From assembly GCA_947034885.2 (NCBI GenBank), contig OX344752.2, positions 1,674,001-1,738,000 of the forward strand: a stretch of 64,000 nucleotides of DNA. The letters run 5' to 3'. Positions 1 through 12,475 of the stretch are shown here, in pieces. The translations under genes and the position numbers were made by a program. Numbering within the stretch: position 1 is the first letter of the stretch; each line of letters opens with the position of its first letter. This DNA comes from Thuidium tamariscinum (taxonomy: Eukaryota > Streptophyta > Bryopsida > Hypnales > Thuidiaceae). Under the pieces are notes generated by a model. That model was not told where the DNA came from, ran no database searches, and was given only the letters and a program-made list of their open reading frames with translations.

Positions 1-1542
1 GAGGCGAAATCTGAGAAGGAGTTGAAGGTTGGATGAACCTAGGTTCAACGCTTTTATGACCCACTTCGTTAATAGCGCATGTAAAGCATCTTTGGGGTTG
101 ATAAGATTAAGTCCCCCAATATGCCGAGGAATATTGTCCGTCCAACAAACACGGGCCCTAGTGTGAAAGGTAGAGCCAGACTATAGGAAGTCTCTCATAG
201 AGGCTCAAATTTTCCTTATGATCTGTAAAGATCCACCCTAGATGTTGATGAAGAACCATAAGGTGCTAAGCAGGATTGCATTGATGATAACCGTACGCCC
301 TGCAAGAGAAAGGTGGATACTAGTCCAGTAATCGAGTTTCTTCTGAATTTTGGCTTCAAGAAACTCGTCAACATCAAGAGTGTTCAAGTCAAGGCTAAAG
401 GGGGTGCCTAAGAGTTTTGAAATCTGTTGATTCTCGGCCCAAGGACATTCAATATGATGGATCCATGGTGGGGCTAGGTTGGGGAAGAGCCAATAGGCGA
501 GACTTTTTGGCCAGTTGATACGCAGACTTGTAGCAAGTCCGTATCTTTCGATAAGGCATGAAAGATTCCTAAAGCGCTCTTCCCCTGAAATAGTAAAGTT
601 CACATCATCGGCATATTGGTTAATGATTTGAACAACCGACTCTGTTGGGAGATAAATACCTTGGAGAATTCTAGTCTGAACTTGGTGCTTGGCCATTGCA
701 TTCAAGGCTTCACCGACGAATAAAAAAAGGTATAGTACAAAGGGGTAGCCTTGTCGGACGCCTCTGAGGACATGGAACGGCTTTGAGTCTGCTCTGTTAA
801 TACAAACTGAGGCTTCGGCATTGATAAAAAGGAGCTTGACCATCTTGACAAAGTCATCAGGGATACCCGTTTTCCTTAGGGCTTGAAAAAGAAAAGGTAA
901 GTGGACTATATCAAAAGCTTTTTTTAAATCTAGCTTCAAAAGGATGGCATTCTAGTTAGATTCTTTTGCCCAAGAAATAGACTCATGAAGAAGTAGAATG
1001 TTATCAAGGATGTACCTTGTAGGGATGAAAGTTGTCTGATCAGGGTTGATAATTTCAGCTAAGATGGGTTGGAGGTGGTGTTGGAGAGCTTTGGCAAGAA
1101 TTTTGTACACCACGTTGAGTAAGCTGATCGGCCACTAGTTGTTGAGATCATTCTTGGGACCACCTTTGTGGAGAAGAGCAATAGAGCCGCGATTCATGCC
1201 TTGTGGGAGGGCTCCAAGTGTAATTGCTTGTTGGATCATGGTGGTGAACTCTGGCCCAACTAAGTCCCATTACATCTTGTAGAACTCGGTGGTGATGCCA
1301 TCAGGGCCAGGGCTTTTGTTCGAGGACATTGCCTCAACTGCTTCACGTAATTCATGTTCGCTAATTGGACAAGATAAGTCTGCTTTGGCTTCTAGAGGGT
1401 TTTTGTCTGACAAAAGGGACATGAATTCGTCCATAGCAAGTAATTGATCCTGTGAATCGGATTCAACAGCATAAAAGTTGGAATAGAAGTCAGAAACAAT
1501 TTGGTTCAACTCGGATTGGGTCTCAGATAAGTTACCATTCAA
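1..1542 (-). pseudogene. LINE ORF2, reverse transcriptase region, interrupted
   Basis: The minus strand from 1542 reads an RT N-terminus with SNKSPGPDGITTEFYK (the SPGPDG block before finger motif 1), then GSIALLHKGGPKNDLNN, then LKLDLKKAFDIVHLPFL (palm motif A), RGVRQGYP (motif B) and QYADDVNFT (motif C, YADD at about 604-615). Stops fall at 1270-1272, near 1137 and near 952, and two more stops follow below position 238. The reading is otherwise collinear with a plant L1 RT. The region after motif C (GTPFSLDLNTLDVDEFLEAKIQKKLDYW) matches the usual post-RT segment. The rest of ORF2 is outside the window. Confidence 0.85.
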
Positions 1543-2411
1543 ATCTGGAAGGTTGGTAATGGCGTAGGAGATCGGTTTTCTCTGAGAGATTTGAAAAATT
1601 TGGCTGTGACAAGGTCACCTCGGAACTTCCACCTGATGCAAGCACAAATACAAAGGCTGTTGACTTTTCTCGATTCAATGTTTTGTAACCGAATTCAAGC
1701 TCGACTATGTTGAATTTGGGACTCCGGGTCGTTTGGTGATTGTTGGAGAACTAAGGATGCCATGGAAAGAGAAGTTCTAGCATTGTCCTCCTCAACGCAA
1801 GCATCTTGGGCTTTTTGTTGATAGAAGGAACACTAAACTCTAGAGACGGTTTTGAGTTTTGAGAAGAAAGAGGCTGCAGGAGGAGAGTTGCGCCAAGCTT
1901 GCTCGATCAAAGGTCTGGCTTCATCGAGCCAATGGAAGCTCATTTTCCATTTACTAGGGTGGGCGGGGGAGACATGAATTCTACTGTAGCGCTGACTAGT
2001 GAGTGATCGGACTATGCATTGTCACTTTTGATCTTGTATTCAAGAAGCTTCCGATTCGAGGTTCCAGCACCGTTTTTGAATAAGTAGACTTTGTCAAGGT
2101 GTGCTAAAATATAGTGGTCGTCGTCTCAGAAGTTATCCTAGGAGTATTGAAGGCTTCCATTTGATCTTGGATTGTCTTCTACATTAAGATGCCTCTTGAG
2201 GTTGGAAAAGAGAGTTTGTTCAACCGCATGGACCATACGACAACACGGATTTGTTTTGTCCTGGCGCTGCTCAACCATATTGAAGTCACCTGCAAGAATC
2301 CAATGACAAGAAGAAAGGAGATCTCAAATCATAGACTCCTACAGTTGACATCAAGAGGCATAGTCGTTTGGGGTGTAAATATTGACGATGCCAACATCAC
2401 CGCTTGGAACT

Positions 2412-2749
2412 CCTTAGAAAGTAATCCATAGAGCTCGGTTGTCCATAATGGTACCTGAGTTGGAAATCATATGGCTAATCTTCAGGGAGACCATTGTGAT
2501 GATACCCCCTTTCCCAATACCAGGGGATAAGGGATCATTGTTGTAGCTTGGAGAAGCGGCAACTGACCAAGAAGAAGCTTGTTTCCATAGTAGCTTCCCT
2601 AAGTAATTAGAATCCTGGAGTCTAAGCTTGTGTTCTTGAAGAAGGAAAATATCCATCGAGGGAAGGGAGTGAAGGTAATTGCACAACAAGAATATAGAGG
2701 ACTTATCATTAAGTCCACGGACATTGAATGATAGAAGGAGTAAAGTCAT
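2412..2749 (-). pseudogene. LINE ORF2, N-terminal endonuclease (EEP) fragment
   Basis: From an ATG at 2749 the frame reads MTLLLLSFNVRGLND, then DIFLLQEHKL, then GKGGIITMVS. SFNVRGL and LLQEHKL are the first two conserved blocks of the APE-like endonuclease of plant LINEs (catalytic Asn and Glu). The frame stops after RALWITF near 2412; beyond it, towards 1550, the endonuclease remnant holds many stops. In an intact element this enzyme nicks target DNA to prime reverse transcription. This copy cannot encode it. Confidence 0.7.
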
Positions 2750-5238
2750 GGATAAAATTGAGTTTTGAGAGACAGAAGCAGTATCCTCAACGTTTAGATA
2801 GGGAAGGAGCGACTCTATAACCCCATTGATCAAAGCCAGCAGGGGGGGTGGAAAAAAGGGAAGAGAGGGAAGGGGTGGAGAGAGCTCGATCTGCTGCGCA
2901 AGCACTCCGAATTGAAACAATCTGTTCTACGTTAGGCGGGGATGGGGTGGAGATCAAATTGCCGGAAGTTACAGTCGGAGTAGGAAGTTCTTGGCTAGGT
3001 CGAGATTGGTTTGTGGTCATGACACTAGTAGAAAACGTAGGAATTTTGACAGAATTCTGTTGATTTGGTCACGTTGTTCCGGTCACTGTTTTGTTGATTT
3101 CAACAGAAATCTGTTAGAATTAACAGATTTCTGTTGAAATCAACAAAACAGTGACCGGAACAACGCGACCAAATCAACAGAATTCTGTCAAAATTCCTGC
3201 GTTTTCTACTAGTGTGAGTTGGATGGCTCTGAAGGCTCTCTCATTGTTGCGGTCCTCTGATCTTGAAGTGCAAGGGGGATGGGTACAGAAAGACTGGGAA
3301 TGATTTGAGACATGAGTAGGGTTGATGATGGATGAAGAGCCAAATGATATGGCCCTGGGTTGAAGAGATGTTGGTTGAGTTACCTTGGGGCTTCTAACAC
3401 TAGCTTGAATGGGAAAAAATTGGTTGCTTTGCGCATCTTGAAAGGCCTCCTCTTCATGAATTGATGGGCCGACAGCAATGGCATGGGGGGAGGAATCTTC
3501 CAACTCATCCGAAAAGGAGAAGTTCTTACCTGGGCTTGTGTGGATTCCCAAAAGTGCTAAAGTGATATTAGTAAGTTCGACTTGAATGATGCGGGCAGGA
3601 GAAGAAGGAGGACTGGTAGAGGTGGGAATACTTGGATTTGAATTCAAAGTCACCACCCTTGGTGATGATGCATGAATTGGATCGGGTAGATTCTCATCGA
3701 CTGCCGTAGTGTTCTTCAATGGAAAGGAAGGAAGTTGGTGAAAAAGAGATTCTTCAATTGGAAAGGCATCTTGATCTGCTTCGTTCTCTTTGGCAAGGTG
3801 TTGCATGTAGTGTTTGATTTCTTCTTCGAGTGTTGTGACGATGATTGTCTCATGTTGAGCAGGATCGAAGAGGTTGGTGATGTACACAGGATTGTCCGAA
3901 GGAGCTAACGGGGGAGGTAGGGGGAGACTTTGGCTTGCCGGTTGAGGTGGGGGATGGAGATGAGACTGAGGTTGGAGAATGATAGAGCAGGAAAGTTGAG
4001 ATGATTGAGATGGGTAGTTAGGAGGATCCCCACTACAAGAGGAATCAAGTGTAGATGGTGAAAAGGTTAGAGCCACGGGTTCCAGAGGAAGCCCTTGGGG
4101 GAGATTGACATCCATTGCGGTGGGGCTTGAGGGGGGTGGGGTAGCTGCTACCGACGCAGGGTGGTAGAGGATTTGGTTTCTAGGTTTTCCAATACTTGCC
4201 CGATCTCTGCCAAACTTCCAGTTGACTCTTGTGAATCCTTCAGCATCGGTGGAACAAGAAGGGATGTTGGAGAAAGGGTCGAGTTTGAGTGTCATTGCCG
4301 ACTAGATGAAGGATGTTTCTTGCCGGTGTAGAGATATCTATTGCTGGAACTTGAAGAGTCATTCGTAAGGTGACGTGGGAGAAGTCCAAATAAACCTCTT
4401 CTGGAGCATACAACTGCGTTGTGGATGGATCTAGGGTAGTTGCGACAGGAGGAATCAAGCACTTCATACTCAATGGTGACGTCAGAGAAGTGACTAGAGG
4501 TATTGGCCACTGAGAGACGGGATACGTATCCATGTGTGGGGGCGATCGATACGCAAAAGCGTGGATCAATGTTAACGGGGCAACTACGGTCTTCGTCCAA
4601 AATTGAACCTACTGCTCCAATGATGGTCTTGGCTTCATATTGGTGACATTCTAGGGGGGGTTTAAGTTGATCCAACAAGGTATGGCAAGGCCATAAGGCT
4701 GTAAAGGATTGAAACTAGGGATCCAACGTTGAAAAATAGTAGTCCCATTTTTGAGCCGACAAGGAGAAGGCGCCAAAACTTGGAGGACTAGCTCGATGGA
4801 GTCTAGTTTAATATAATGGAAACCGCCACCTACATCCTTGTGAAGGGCAAACCTGGCACGAATCCTATCTTCAAGATCCTAGATCCAAAGAAAATGACGC
4901 ATTAGAAGGGAGAAGTCAACTGCAAACCTGACAATAATGACATGTTGCTTGAAGAATGTTGCTTCCCTTCTGAGCAAGACCATGTCCAGAGCCGAGGCTA
5001 GGATGATGACGCAATCTCTCACCAAGAGGCCATTAGGGTTGTGAGAGGTGCCTTTGGGAAGATCAGTCGATTCGAGTTTCTGACAAGTTGATGAAGATTC
5101 CGGCAAAGGAATGGCTAGCTCCGTTGCGGTAACCTTACGCCAATGTCTTGAGGTGTGTGAGAGATTGATGCTAGTTGACTGCGCGTGGAGATCTGGTGGC
5201 TCCCTCCGCAGAACGGTTGCGTAGTTCGGCGCCGCCAT
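2750..5238 (-). pseudogene. LINE ORF1 (nucleic-acid-binding protein), broken
   Basis: The ATG at 5238 opens a frame beginning MAAPNYATVLRREPPDLH. After 119 codons a stop at 4879-4881 (TAG) interrupts it, but the same frame continues (DLEDRIRARFALHKDVGGG). There are frame changes near 4660 and near 4295. The middle part resembles the DUF4283-like region of plant L1 ORF1 proteins (PCWINL, then IIGAVGSILDEDRSCP and RVSRL-like text). The C-terminal part (about 4290-2790) is a proline/serine-rich, low-complexity tail. A MITE splits it at 3023-3214. Without the MITE and one copy of its TGA target duplication, the frame reads through the junction as RAIQL-MTTNQSRPSQ. No CCHC zinc knuckle was recognised. 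Confidence 0.7.
3023..3214. mobile_element. CACTA-type MITE, 192 bp, near-perfect palindrome
   Basis: The left end is CACTAGTAGAAAACGTAGG and the right end is its inverse, CCTGCGTTTTCTACTAGTG. Nearly the whole 192 bp can fold on itself (the two TGTTGATTT / AAATCAACA halves meet at about 3118). It is flanked by a 3-bp duplication TGA (3020-3022 and 3215-3217). CACTA ends with a 3-bp duplication are diagnostic of the CACTA (En/Spm) superfamily. The few arm mismatches suggest it is younger than the LINE it interrupts. Confidence 0.9.
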
Positions 5239-5399
5239 TAGACCTAATTTTTAAGAACGGGAATGTAGCTCTAAGTTCGGATTATCAAGCTCTAAACTTA
5301 ATCTAATCAACCGCATTCATGATGGATTCATGAACGCGAATGAAGAGATTCACAATGTAGTGGGACAATGATGATGTTTTCTTCACAAAAAATCAGCAA

Positions 5400-7792
5400 G
5401 TAAGCGGGGTGCGGCCGCACCGTACGAGACCTGATTTCACCATCCAGAAGGCATTCTACTCACGGTAGTTTTGGCATCCAGCATGGAAGAGTTTAGTGTA
5501 TACAAAATATTCTATTGCAAGCGGTGGAGATTGGGCATAACTTCTTTTTCAAAGAGCAGTGGAGAATCAAATTGAAAAATGACCAATTGGGTTCAGTTGT
5601 TCTCTCATTTTTATGTCCAATATAGAAACATTTATTGGTCATAAACCAAATGGAAGGAAGGAAGGTTTGCATTAATCCTTAATCCTAAAGCGTCTCAATC
5701 CTTTTTAAAAAAATTTGGTCATTTTTGCTTATAGCTTTGTACAAATATATCATTTTCAGGAATGAAATGAATTTGGTCATTAAGGAAGGTTGTCTTTTCT
5801 AGACTTAAGTGTTACATTTGATGAATGAGAAGTTAATTGGATGAAATAGTGCCTTGTAGCCATATGTTCATCGTCTAGAATATGGACATTGGAGCACTTT
5901 GAGGGTTAAATGTTGGGCCCATAACCGATGTTGTCATGCTCCTGTACCCAATACTCAGTTTGCTAACATTTGGGGACTAGATGTGTATGAGATTTTTTTA
6001 ATTTATTTTTTAGAGATGAAGTTACATCTCTTTGTACTTCCCAAAAAATTTAGATTTTTTTTGAGGAAAATAGATTTTTTCTGAGAATTTTTGAAGAAAA
6101 AGTGAAGAAAAAACATATCAAATAGAAAATTATCTCAAAAAATTTGAGAATTTCACCATGTGTGTATATTTTAGTGGAAAACATCATGGTGTTAACTCAA
6201 TTCCTGTATCATTCTATAATTACAATCTAGAAGACTTTGAAAATACATCCAAAGTTCAAATTGCAATAAAATATCCAAAATTATGGTTTTAAAAAAAATT
6301 CCGATTGGAGAAGAAACTAGAATAGATTACCTTCATTTTGTTAGTTGGTCTCAAATTCAAAAAATATCATATTTGTAGAGAAATTTGAGACTTAGAGCAA
6401 GGAGCAACAATTGCCCAAAATACACTGAAAATAACATATTTTGTGATTTGTTTCTTTTCTCTAATTTCTTATTTATGTGAAGAGAAACACTCACAAGACT
6501 ACAAAATGAATTAGGTGCTCTTCATAAGCCTTTGTAAAAGGTCAAGCAACAAGAAATGGATGAAAAACTTCTAGCAATCTCCCTAGACATTGCAAAGTCG
6601 TCTAAGTGCCACAAATGGCATCACCGACACTTCAAGGTTAAATAAGAAGTATGGAGTATGTAGATATAAAAAATTCAATCAACTTGTCTTTTTTGTCTTT
6701 TTGATTCTTTTTACATTGGATATGACATTTCAAATTTATAAACAATCCATGTAAATGTGAAAAGGGCTTTATTGTAGATTTGAAAAGAGCAAGTTGATAG
6801 GATTAAAGGATTGGCTAGTAGGCTAGGTGACTTTTAAAATCAAGCATTGGACAAGTTGTCTTTTGACATTCAACTATTTAGCAAGGTCAAGTTGTTTTTT
6901 GCTTTCAATTCATATCAAAGTCAATTTTTTGTATATGGCTCATTGACCATCTTGTATTAGTGTATTCCTTCAATCAAAATCTTTTTTTAAATTGTTGTAG
7001 TTAAGATTGTGTAAGAGCTAATTGTTGGAGGAAATTGCTATAAAATTGTCTATATGTGTGATATGGGAATCAATGATTCTCATTGAACTTGTTAAATCAT
7101 CAATTAATTTGTGTTAACATCACATGACACTAGGAGGTCTTGGAGAGTGTAGTGTGAGTGTCTATTGGTTGAGGCAAATTGCTTTTGCTATCAAGGTGTC
7201 AAACCATAAAAGGATGCGTGGCCAAGAGGGCCAATGAAGAGAGATCAATGGGTAGACAATTGAGTCAGGCAAATTGGCTTGTGTAGTTGTTTAACAAATA
7301 AGTTATTGATTGTGTTGATTTTGATTGAAGGAGTTAATATAGAAGTAATAAATGTTCATTTATTGTATTTAATTTGTATGTGTCAATTTATTGAGGTGTA
7401 GATTATAGTTGAACAATTACTCTAGAATTGCTTGGAATAAATTTTAGAGTCTAATGATTTATAGAAGAGAGCAAATTACCGGATGTAGATCATTGAGTCT
7501 AGTTGATGGGAGTCACAACTAGGCTAATTGTTGTACTTGAGAACCAGCTAGCATTTTATTAAACTTAGCAACTGCTGAATTATTTTTGGCAATTTGATCA
7601 TTTGTAGTAAGTTGGTTAGTATTGATATTGGAAGAAAAATTACATGTTATAAATTGGCCCAATTTTACTTGTGGCATTGATGATGAGTCATGTAATTGCA
7701 TCTAATTGACTAGTGATTTAGAAATCAATAGAGACCAATTTTGATTAGTTTATGAAATTGGATAATGCATTGATTGTAGATTTGTAGAGTAG
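5400..7792. other. Intergenic, AT-rich, no gene recognised
   Basis: From about 5500 the sequence is AT-rich with many poly-A and poly-T runs. Open frames are short (at most about 60 codons) and resemble no family I know. No tRNA-like or splice-bounded coding segment was seen. Confidence 0.5.
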
Positions 7793-8174
7793 TAGAGTAT
7801 CCGACCCATTTCTAACCACTTAAGCAATTCTGCATATTTCAAGTGCAAATTTTTTGGATGTAATTTTTTTCCCATAAAGAGAAATAGAGTTTAAAAGGAC
7901 TGTATATTTTTTCAGAATTTTATCACACAAAATGTAATTACTGTGAATTTTTTATTCATTGATTCTCTATGACTTGTAATAGTGATATAGACCTTTCTAT
8001 TTCTAACCGTAGGCTAATTGCAAAATCTAAAAAGGGTTGATTGCATTTATAAGAGCCTTACAACCAATCATAATATGCCACAACTACTCCGGGCTTTGTG
8101 CCACAACTTCACGGAAACGGAAGAGTCTATAGATTGGAAATAGGGGGGTGGTTGGAAATGGGTTGGATACTCTA
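7793..8174. mobile_element. Short TIR DNA element (MITE), about 382 bp
   Basis: The left end TAGAGTATCCGACCCATTTC is matched by the inverse of the right end (GAAATGGGTTGGATACTCTA), with two mismatches over about 25 bp, and the repeat goes on to AACCAC. There is no coding sequence inside. The TAG-starting end could fit the hAT superfamily, but no 8-bp target duplication is clear, so the superfamily is left open. Confidence 0.5.
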
Positions 8175-8423
8175 GATGGTGAATGTGAGAAAATTTGAAA
8201 TGGCAATGTGAAAGATTAGGAGTTTAAGTGTGGTCTCTAATTTCCAACACTAGGTAGATTGAACTAAAGTATGTTGGCACTAATTGGCAAATAAGTACAT
8301 TTTTTATTTATTATAACCTATTTTGAAAGTGACCGCTTGGATACCTAAATGGGCCTAAATGATAGACAAATTGACCTTCTTACAAAGAATCCCTATACTT
8401 ATAATCTTGGATTTTGGCCTTAA

Positions 8424-9341
8424 CCCCTAAAAGCCCATTGTCCCCCAAGGGGACAATTTGGAGTTTGAGCAAGTTTCGATGACCTCAATTTTTAGTGAAT
8501 TTTTTTAAAACTTTCTCATAAGATAGTAAAACTGATTAGCTTTATGGAAATATAATTTCTATTTCAATTGGTGCCTAGGAGAAAAAGTTATACTATAAAA
8601 GCCAAAATTTTAACTCGGTCGATAAAAAAGAAATCCACAAAATATTGAAATTAAAATTTTTAGTTTTTTTAATCTTATAGATTATATTTTTGTCTATGTG
8701 TAAAACTTTGATTTGTTCCATTTAGATTAGTTATGTGAAAGTTATGAACAATCTTGTTTTTTGGGCGATTTGAGTATCTTCTTGAGAAAATAACTTATAG
8801 GATTCATTTCTAAATGCAATTTTTACATTTTTTCAAAAAGAAATTCTTGACAAGGTTAAATTTGATTTCTAGAACAATCTCACTATTGGGATTATTGTGT
8901 TTCAATTCCATCTTAGAGCTAATAACGATTTAATTTTTCTTTCAATCTTGGACATACCTCTATTCAATAATTTTTAAAGAATGAAAATCCAGCATTTAAA
9001 AAAAAAAAATTCCTAGACTTTCAAATCAATTCTTAAGCACAATTTTTCTTCATTCAAAATCCATAGTAGAAAAAAATTCAACAAATGGCAATCAAAGTCA
9101 TATGAAATTGTAGGACAATGTTTAGAAAAACTATGTTTTTCAACTTTGAATGCTCATATCTTGTAATCTATATGGTCAAACTTCATGAAATTTTTATAAC
9201 ATGGGCTTAGACAAACACAATAGAAGATATACTGTGGTTAGATTCTATAAAAACACTTTTTTTTGTTTTTTTGGATGATCGTAGCAAAAATGGCAGTTTT
9301 GAGTGTTTTTTGACAGAAAAATGGCCTTGGGCCTTTAGGGG
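8424..9341. mobile_element. TTAA-flanked TIR element, subfamily B copy 1 (918 bp)
   Basis: It starts CCCCTAAAAGCCCA and ends TGGGCCTTTAGGGG, and is flanked by TTAA at 8420-8423 and 9342-9345. Its right third matches the ends of the copies at 37531 and 44476 (the block around AAAAATGGCAGTTTTGAG). No transposase is encoded. TTAA duplications with C-rich ends are typical of piggyBac; Sola3 also uses TTAA. The superfamily is inferred from ends only. Confidence 0.7.
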
Positions 9342-9376
9342 TTAAGATAGGGAAAAATCCAGCTTACAATGTACAA

Positions 9377-10242
9377 TAGGGTAGCAATCAAAATGGTGTT
9401 TTTAAATTTGCAGTGAAAGAAATTTTAGTGTTACCAACTTTGACAACCTTCTAAGAGCTAAAAAATTGGTATTTTACTATGAAATTTTTCTTCCAAAATC
9501 ATCTCTAAGTTATGACATGTACTAAATTTCAAAGCCAAAAGATTTATACAAAAAAGAAGATATTCAAAATCTACCAACATGAATAGCTATTAAAAAAAAT
9601 TCTCTACTTTCAACTCTGAAACCCTCTTAAAGATTGATATATTTTTTTTGCCATAAAATTTTTGGTATGAAATAAACTCCATATTTATAACATGTATGAA
9701 AATTTTCAAGGTCAAAAGATTAATACAAAATTAGATATTTGAAGTCTACCAACATGTGTAGTTTTGAAAAAAAATTCACATTTGCCAACATTGACACCCT
9801 CCCAAGTGCTAAAAATTTGTTTTTTTACCATGAATATTTTTTGTGAATCATGTATGTTGATAACATGTGTTCCAAATTTCAAATTCAAGAGACTTATCCA
9901 AAAAAATATATATTCAAAATCTCTGATCCCAACATGTGTAATTGTGAAGATGAGTTTTTTAATCCTTGCTAATAGTGTCATTTTTGTGGGTCAAAGTTTG
10001 ATACAGATGTAAAAACACATCTTCACAACTACACATGTTGGGAGATTTTGAATATCTTTTTTTTTGTATAAATCTTTTGGCTTTGAAATTTGACACATTT
10101 TATTAACTTAAAGATGATTTTGCCAAAAAAATTCATGGTAAAATACCAATTTTTTAGCTCTTATAAGGTTGTCAAAGTTGGCAGCACTAAAATTCTTTCA
10201 CTACAAATTTGAAAATGCCATTTTGATTGGTACCCCACTATA
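9377..10242. repeat. TIR element built of about 175-bp tandem units plus an inverted unit
   Basis: Three direct units (about 9400-9590, 9598-9770, 9775-9955) share the order GACACCCTCC / GCTAAAAA-TTG / TTTTACCATGAA / AACATGTGT / AAGATATTCAAAATCT / CCAACATGTGTAGTT. A fourth copy at about 10015-10235 is inverted and matches the first unit over about 210 bp at roughly 90 percent by eye. The outer ends (AGGGTAGCAATCAAAATGG and the inverse of CCATTTTGATTGGTACCCC) form terminal inverted repeats. No coding capacity. It starts 35 bp after the preceding TTAA element. Confidence 0.65.
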
Positions 10243-11049
10243 CCGATGTGTGCAATGAAAAAAATGTTCATTTTTTATTTTTCAAATGAAAATCTTCTTC
10301 CTTTGAAGAAAAACACATTGCAAACTCTTAGTTCTAAAATGTAATTGTTACTTTGGATTCGAAATGACAATGCACCTCATAAATTCCTTCAACAATGTCT
10401 AAGGTATTCCTTCAAGAGGTGTAGCATCTTGAAAATTAGTGCAACAAGTGCTTTTGGTAATTCTAAAGCTCTTCATGTGCAAGTAGAATACTACATATGC
10501 AAAGAAATGAACATAACAAATTGTAAAGATTGTTCCAAAATCTCAATAAAGAGGGAGTTTTGTAGCAACTATTTCTACCACAAATAGACATTTTTAACAT
10601 GTGAGTTGTTTTCATGCAATCCTACCTCCACTTTTATTTTTACTACAATCTTTAGCATAATCTTCAATACATCCTAAGTACAATCTACAATATAATCTTT
10701 AATATATTCTTAACTTTAAGCCTCATCAAATTACCAATTGAAAAATTGCCAATTATATTTGATAATATTGAAATGTCACTAATCTTACACCAATATGGTA
10801 CAACTAGACTAGATATAAGAACTTTAACAAGGTCTATGAATCATTTGTGAGACCTTAAATGAACAAACTTTTAGTATATGCCAAATATAAAATATGATTG
10901 GAATTAATCTCTCTCTATAACTCTTGATGTGAAATTTCCGCAAACAAAACTTCTTTAATACAAACATGTATGTGTATCCTACCAACACTTTTTCCCACAT
11001 TGCAACATTGCTAAACTCCCCTTCACCACCTTCACCAATAGTAAAGTAG
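10243..11049. other. Intergenic, no gene recognised
   Basis: AT-rich sequence with short open frames (the longest, about 80 codons near 10345-10587, has lysine- and phenylalanine-rich composition typical of AT-rich non-coding DNA and no motif). Confidence 0.45.
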
Positions 11050-12475
11050 AGGGCTGTAAAAGCGACCCTTTACTAGCTGATTTGCATTTTGGAGAAGCTC
11101 AACTCCTTAAAACAATTTTTAGTAAATTTTCGTGGTAAGGAAAATGGAATTGGCATCTAACCCAAGTCGTTTCATATTTTTTTGGACCTTCATGGAATTA
11201 GTTATGAATTTTTGAAGTTGAAAACACAGTGGTTTCTAAAAGCGCTTCCCTCCTGAAATGTACACTTCTGGTACATGTTAGAGGCAAAATCTACCAGATC
11301 TCTTTTAGAGACAGGGTTGCAATTACAACCCCCTATCTTATAGGATAATAAAACCTCAATTCACTTTAGCAAAGGTAGAGGAAACTACCTAAAACCTCAC
11401 ATCATTACATGTCAAGACCATTTTAAACACTTCAACTAATCAAGATTCTAAGTACTCAAATTGCTTCACCTAAAATAGGAGATGCTCCACCATTAGGAAT
11501 TGATACTTATAATGACCTTCATTACCAACAAAAACTAATTTATTTCATATGCTTTGTTAGACTTCAATTGCATGATTCAACTACATTAGATGAAGCTAGG
11601 GAACTAATCTTCACATGAAAATCAGTCCAATTGCCTACAATCCATTCAATAATATATGAGGCATCTCATTCCTCATAACCTCCCTATTTTTGGAAGGTAG
11701 GATGTTTTATTTCCAATTAGTAATGACATACTATAATTGGAAATAAGACTCCACTTGATAAGTGGCACTAAGGCACTTGACATTGCAACACTTTTTATTG
11801 GAATTGCAATTATCTATTGTAGTAATGAAGCACTCTAAATTTTACAACCAACCCTTGGTTGGAAATAGCATGGCTATATGACTAGAATAGGATGAACATA
11901 ACCTTCACCTAAAAACATTCATGATAATTTTAATTTGGGAAATTAAAATCTGAATTAATATGGAATCCTTTTCAAATCTATTTCTTTACATGAAGAAATT
12001 TCTCCCCTCAACATATCCACATTTAAGGTAGGCTCAATTGCTTAGGTGGTCAAAAATGGATTGTTTCCCTTAAATCTCTACAACCTCCTACTTAAAAGAT
12101 TGCATATGGAAGCATCATCCATTGATTGAAAAATTAGAGCTCAAGATCAAGAATTTGGATCTCTTTGTGTATAAGCGAGGGTGCTCTAAAAGGGACCCGG
12201 TTCTAAGAGGGACCTCTTATAGAAAGGTGGATTTTACTTTCTTCAACGTACCAACAATGTACATTTCAAGAGGGGTCACTTTTATAAACCATTGCACTTC
12301 AACTTCAAAAATTCATAACTAATTCCACTAAGGTCCAAAAAATATGAAACGACTTGGGTTGAATTCTAATTCAATTTTTCTTCCTATGAAAATTTACTAA
12401 GAAATTGTTTAATTGATTTTATCTTTTCCCAAAATGCAATCAGCTCTTAAAAGGTCACTTTAACAACAACCTCCC
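11050..12475. mobile_element. DNA element with about 280-bp terminal inverted repeats
   Basis: The left arm (about 11050-11330) and right arm (about 12165-12475) are inverted copies. They share GAGCTGATT-GCATTTTGG, the block TTTAGTAAATTTTC, CAAGTCGTTTCATATTTTTT, ATTAGTTATGAATTTTTGAA and an inner CCTTTTAGAG end. The roughly 830 bp between the arms shows no long open frame. Partial copies of one arm occur at 14525-14730 and 43970-44170. Arms this long recall Mutator-like elements, but no 9-bp duplication could be confirmed. Confidence 0.55.

Larger units (their letters stand above)
1..5400 (-). mobile_element. L1-clade LINE retrotransposon, decayed, 3' part beyond the window
   Basis: The minus strand carries, in order, an ORF1 starting at 5238, an ORF2 starting near 2749 with an endonuclease start, and a reverse transcriptase between 1542 and 238. 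This is the order of plant L1-type non-LTR elements. The 5' boundary is approximate: the leader seems to reach about 5400. The 3' end lies left of base 1. Stops and frame changes interrupt both ORFs, so the copy cannot move by itself. A CACTA-type MITE (3023-3214) is inserted in ORF1, so the LINE is older than that insertion. The clade assignment rests on the EEP-RT order and motifs; no alignment was run. Confidence 0.85.

Noticed and set aside
7519-7701. A 60-codon minus-strand frame (MQLHDSSSMPQVKLGQFITC).
   Set aside because: Composition is protein-like but no family is recognised, and it lacks neighbouring exons or signals.
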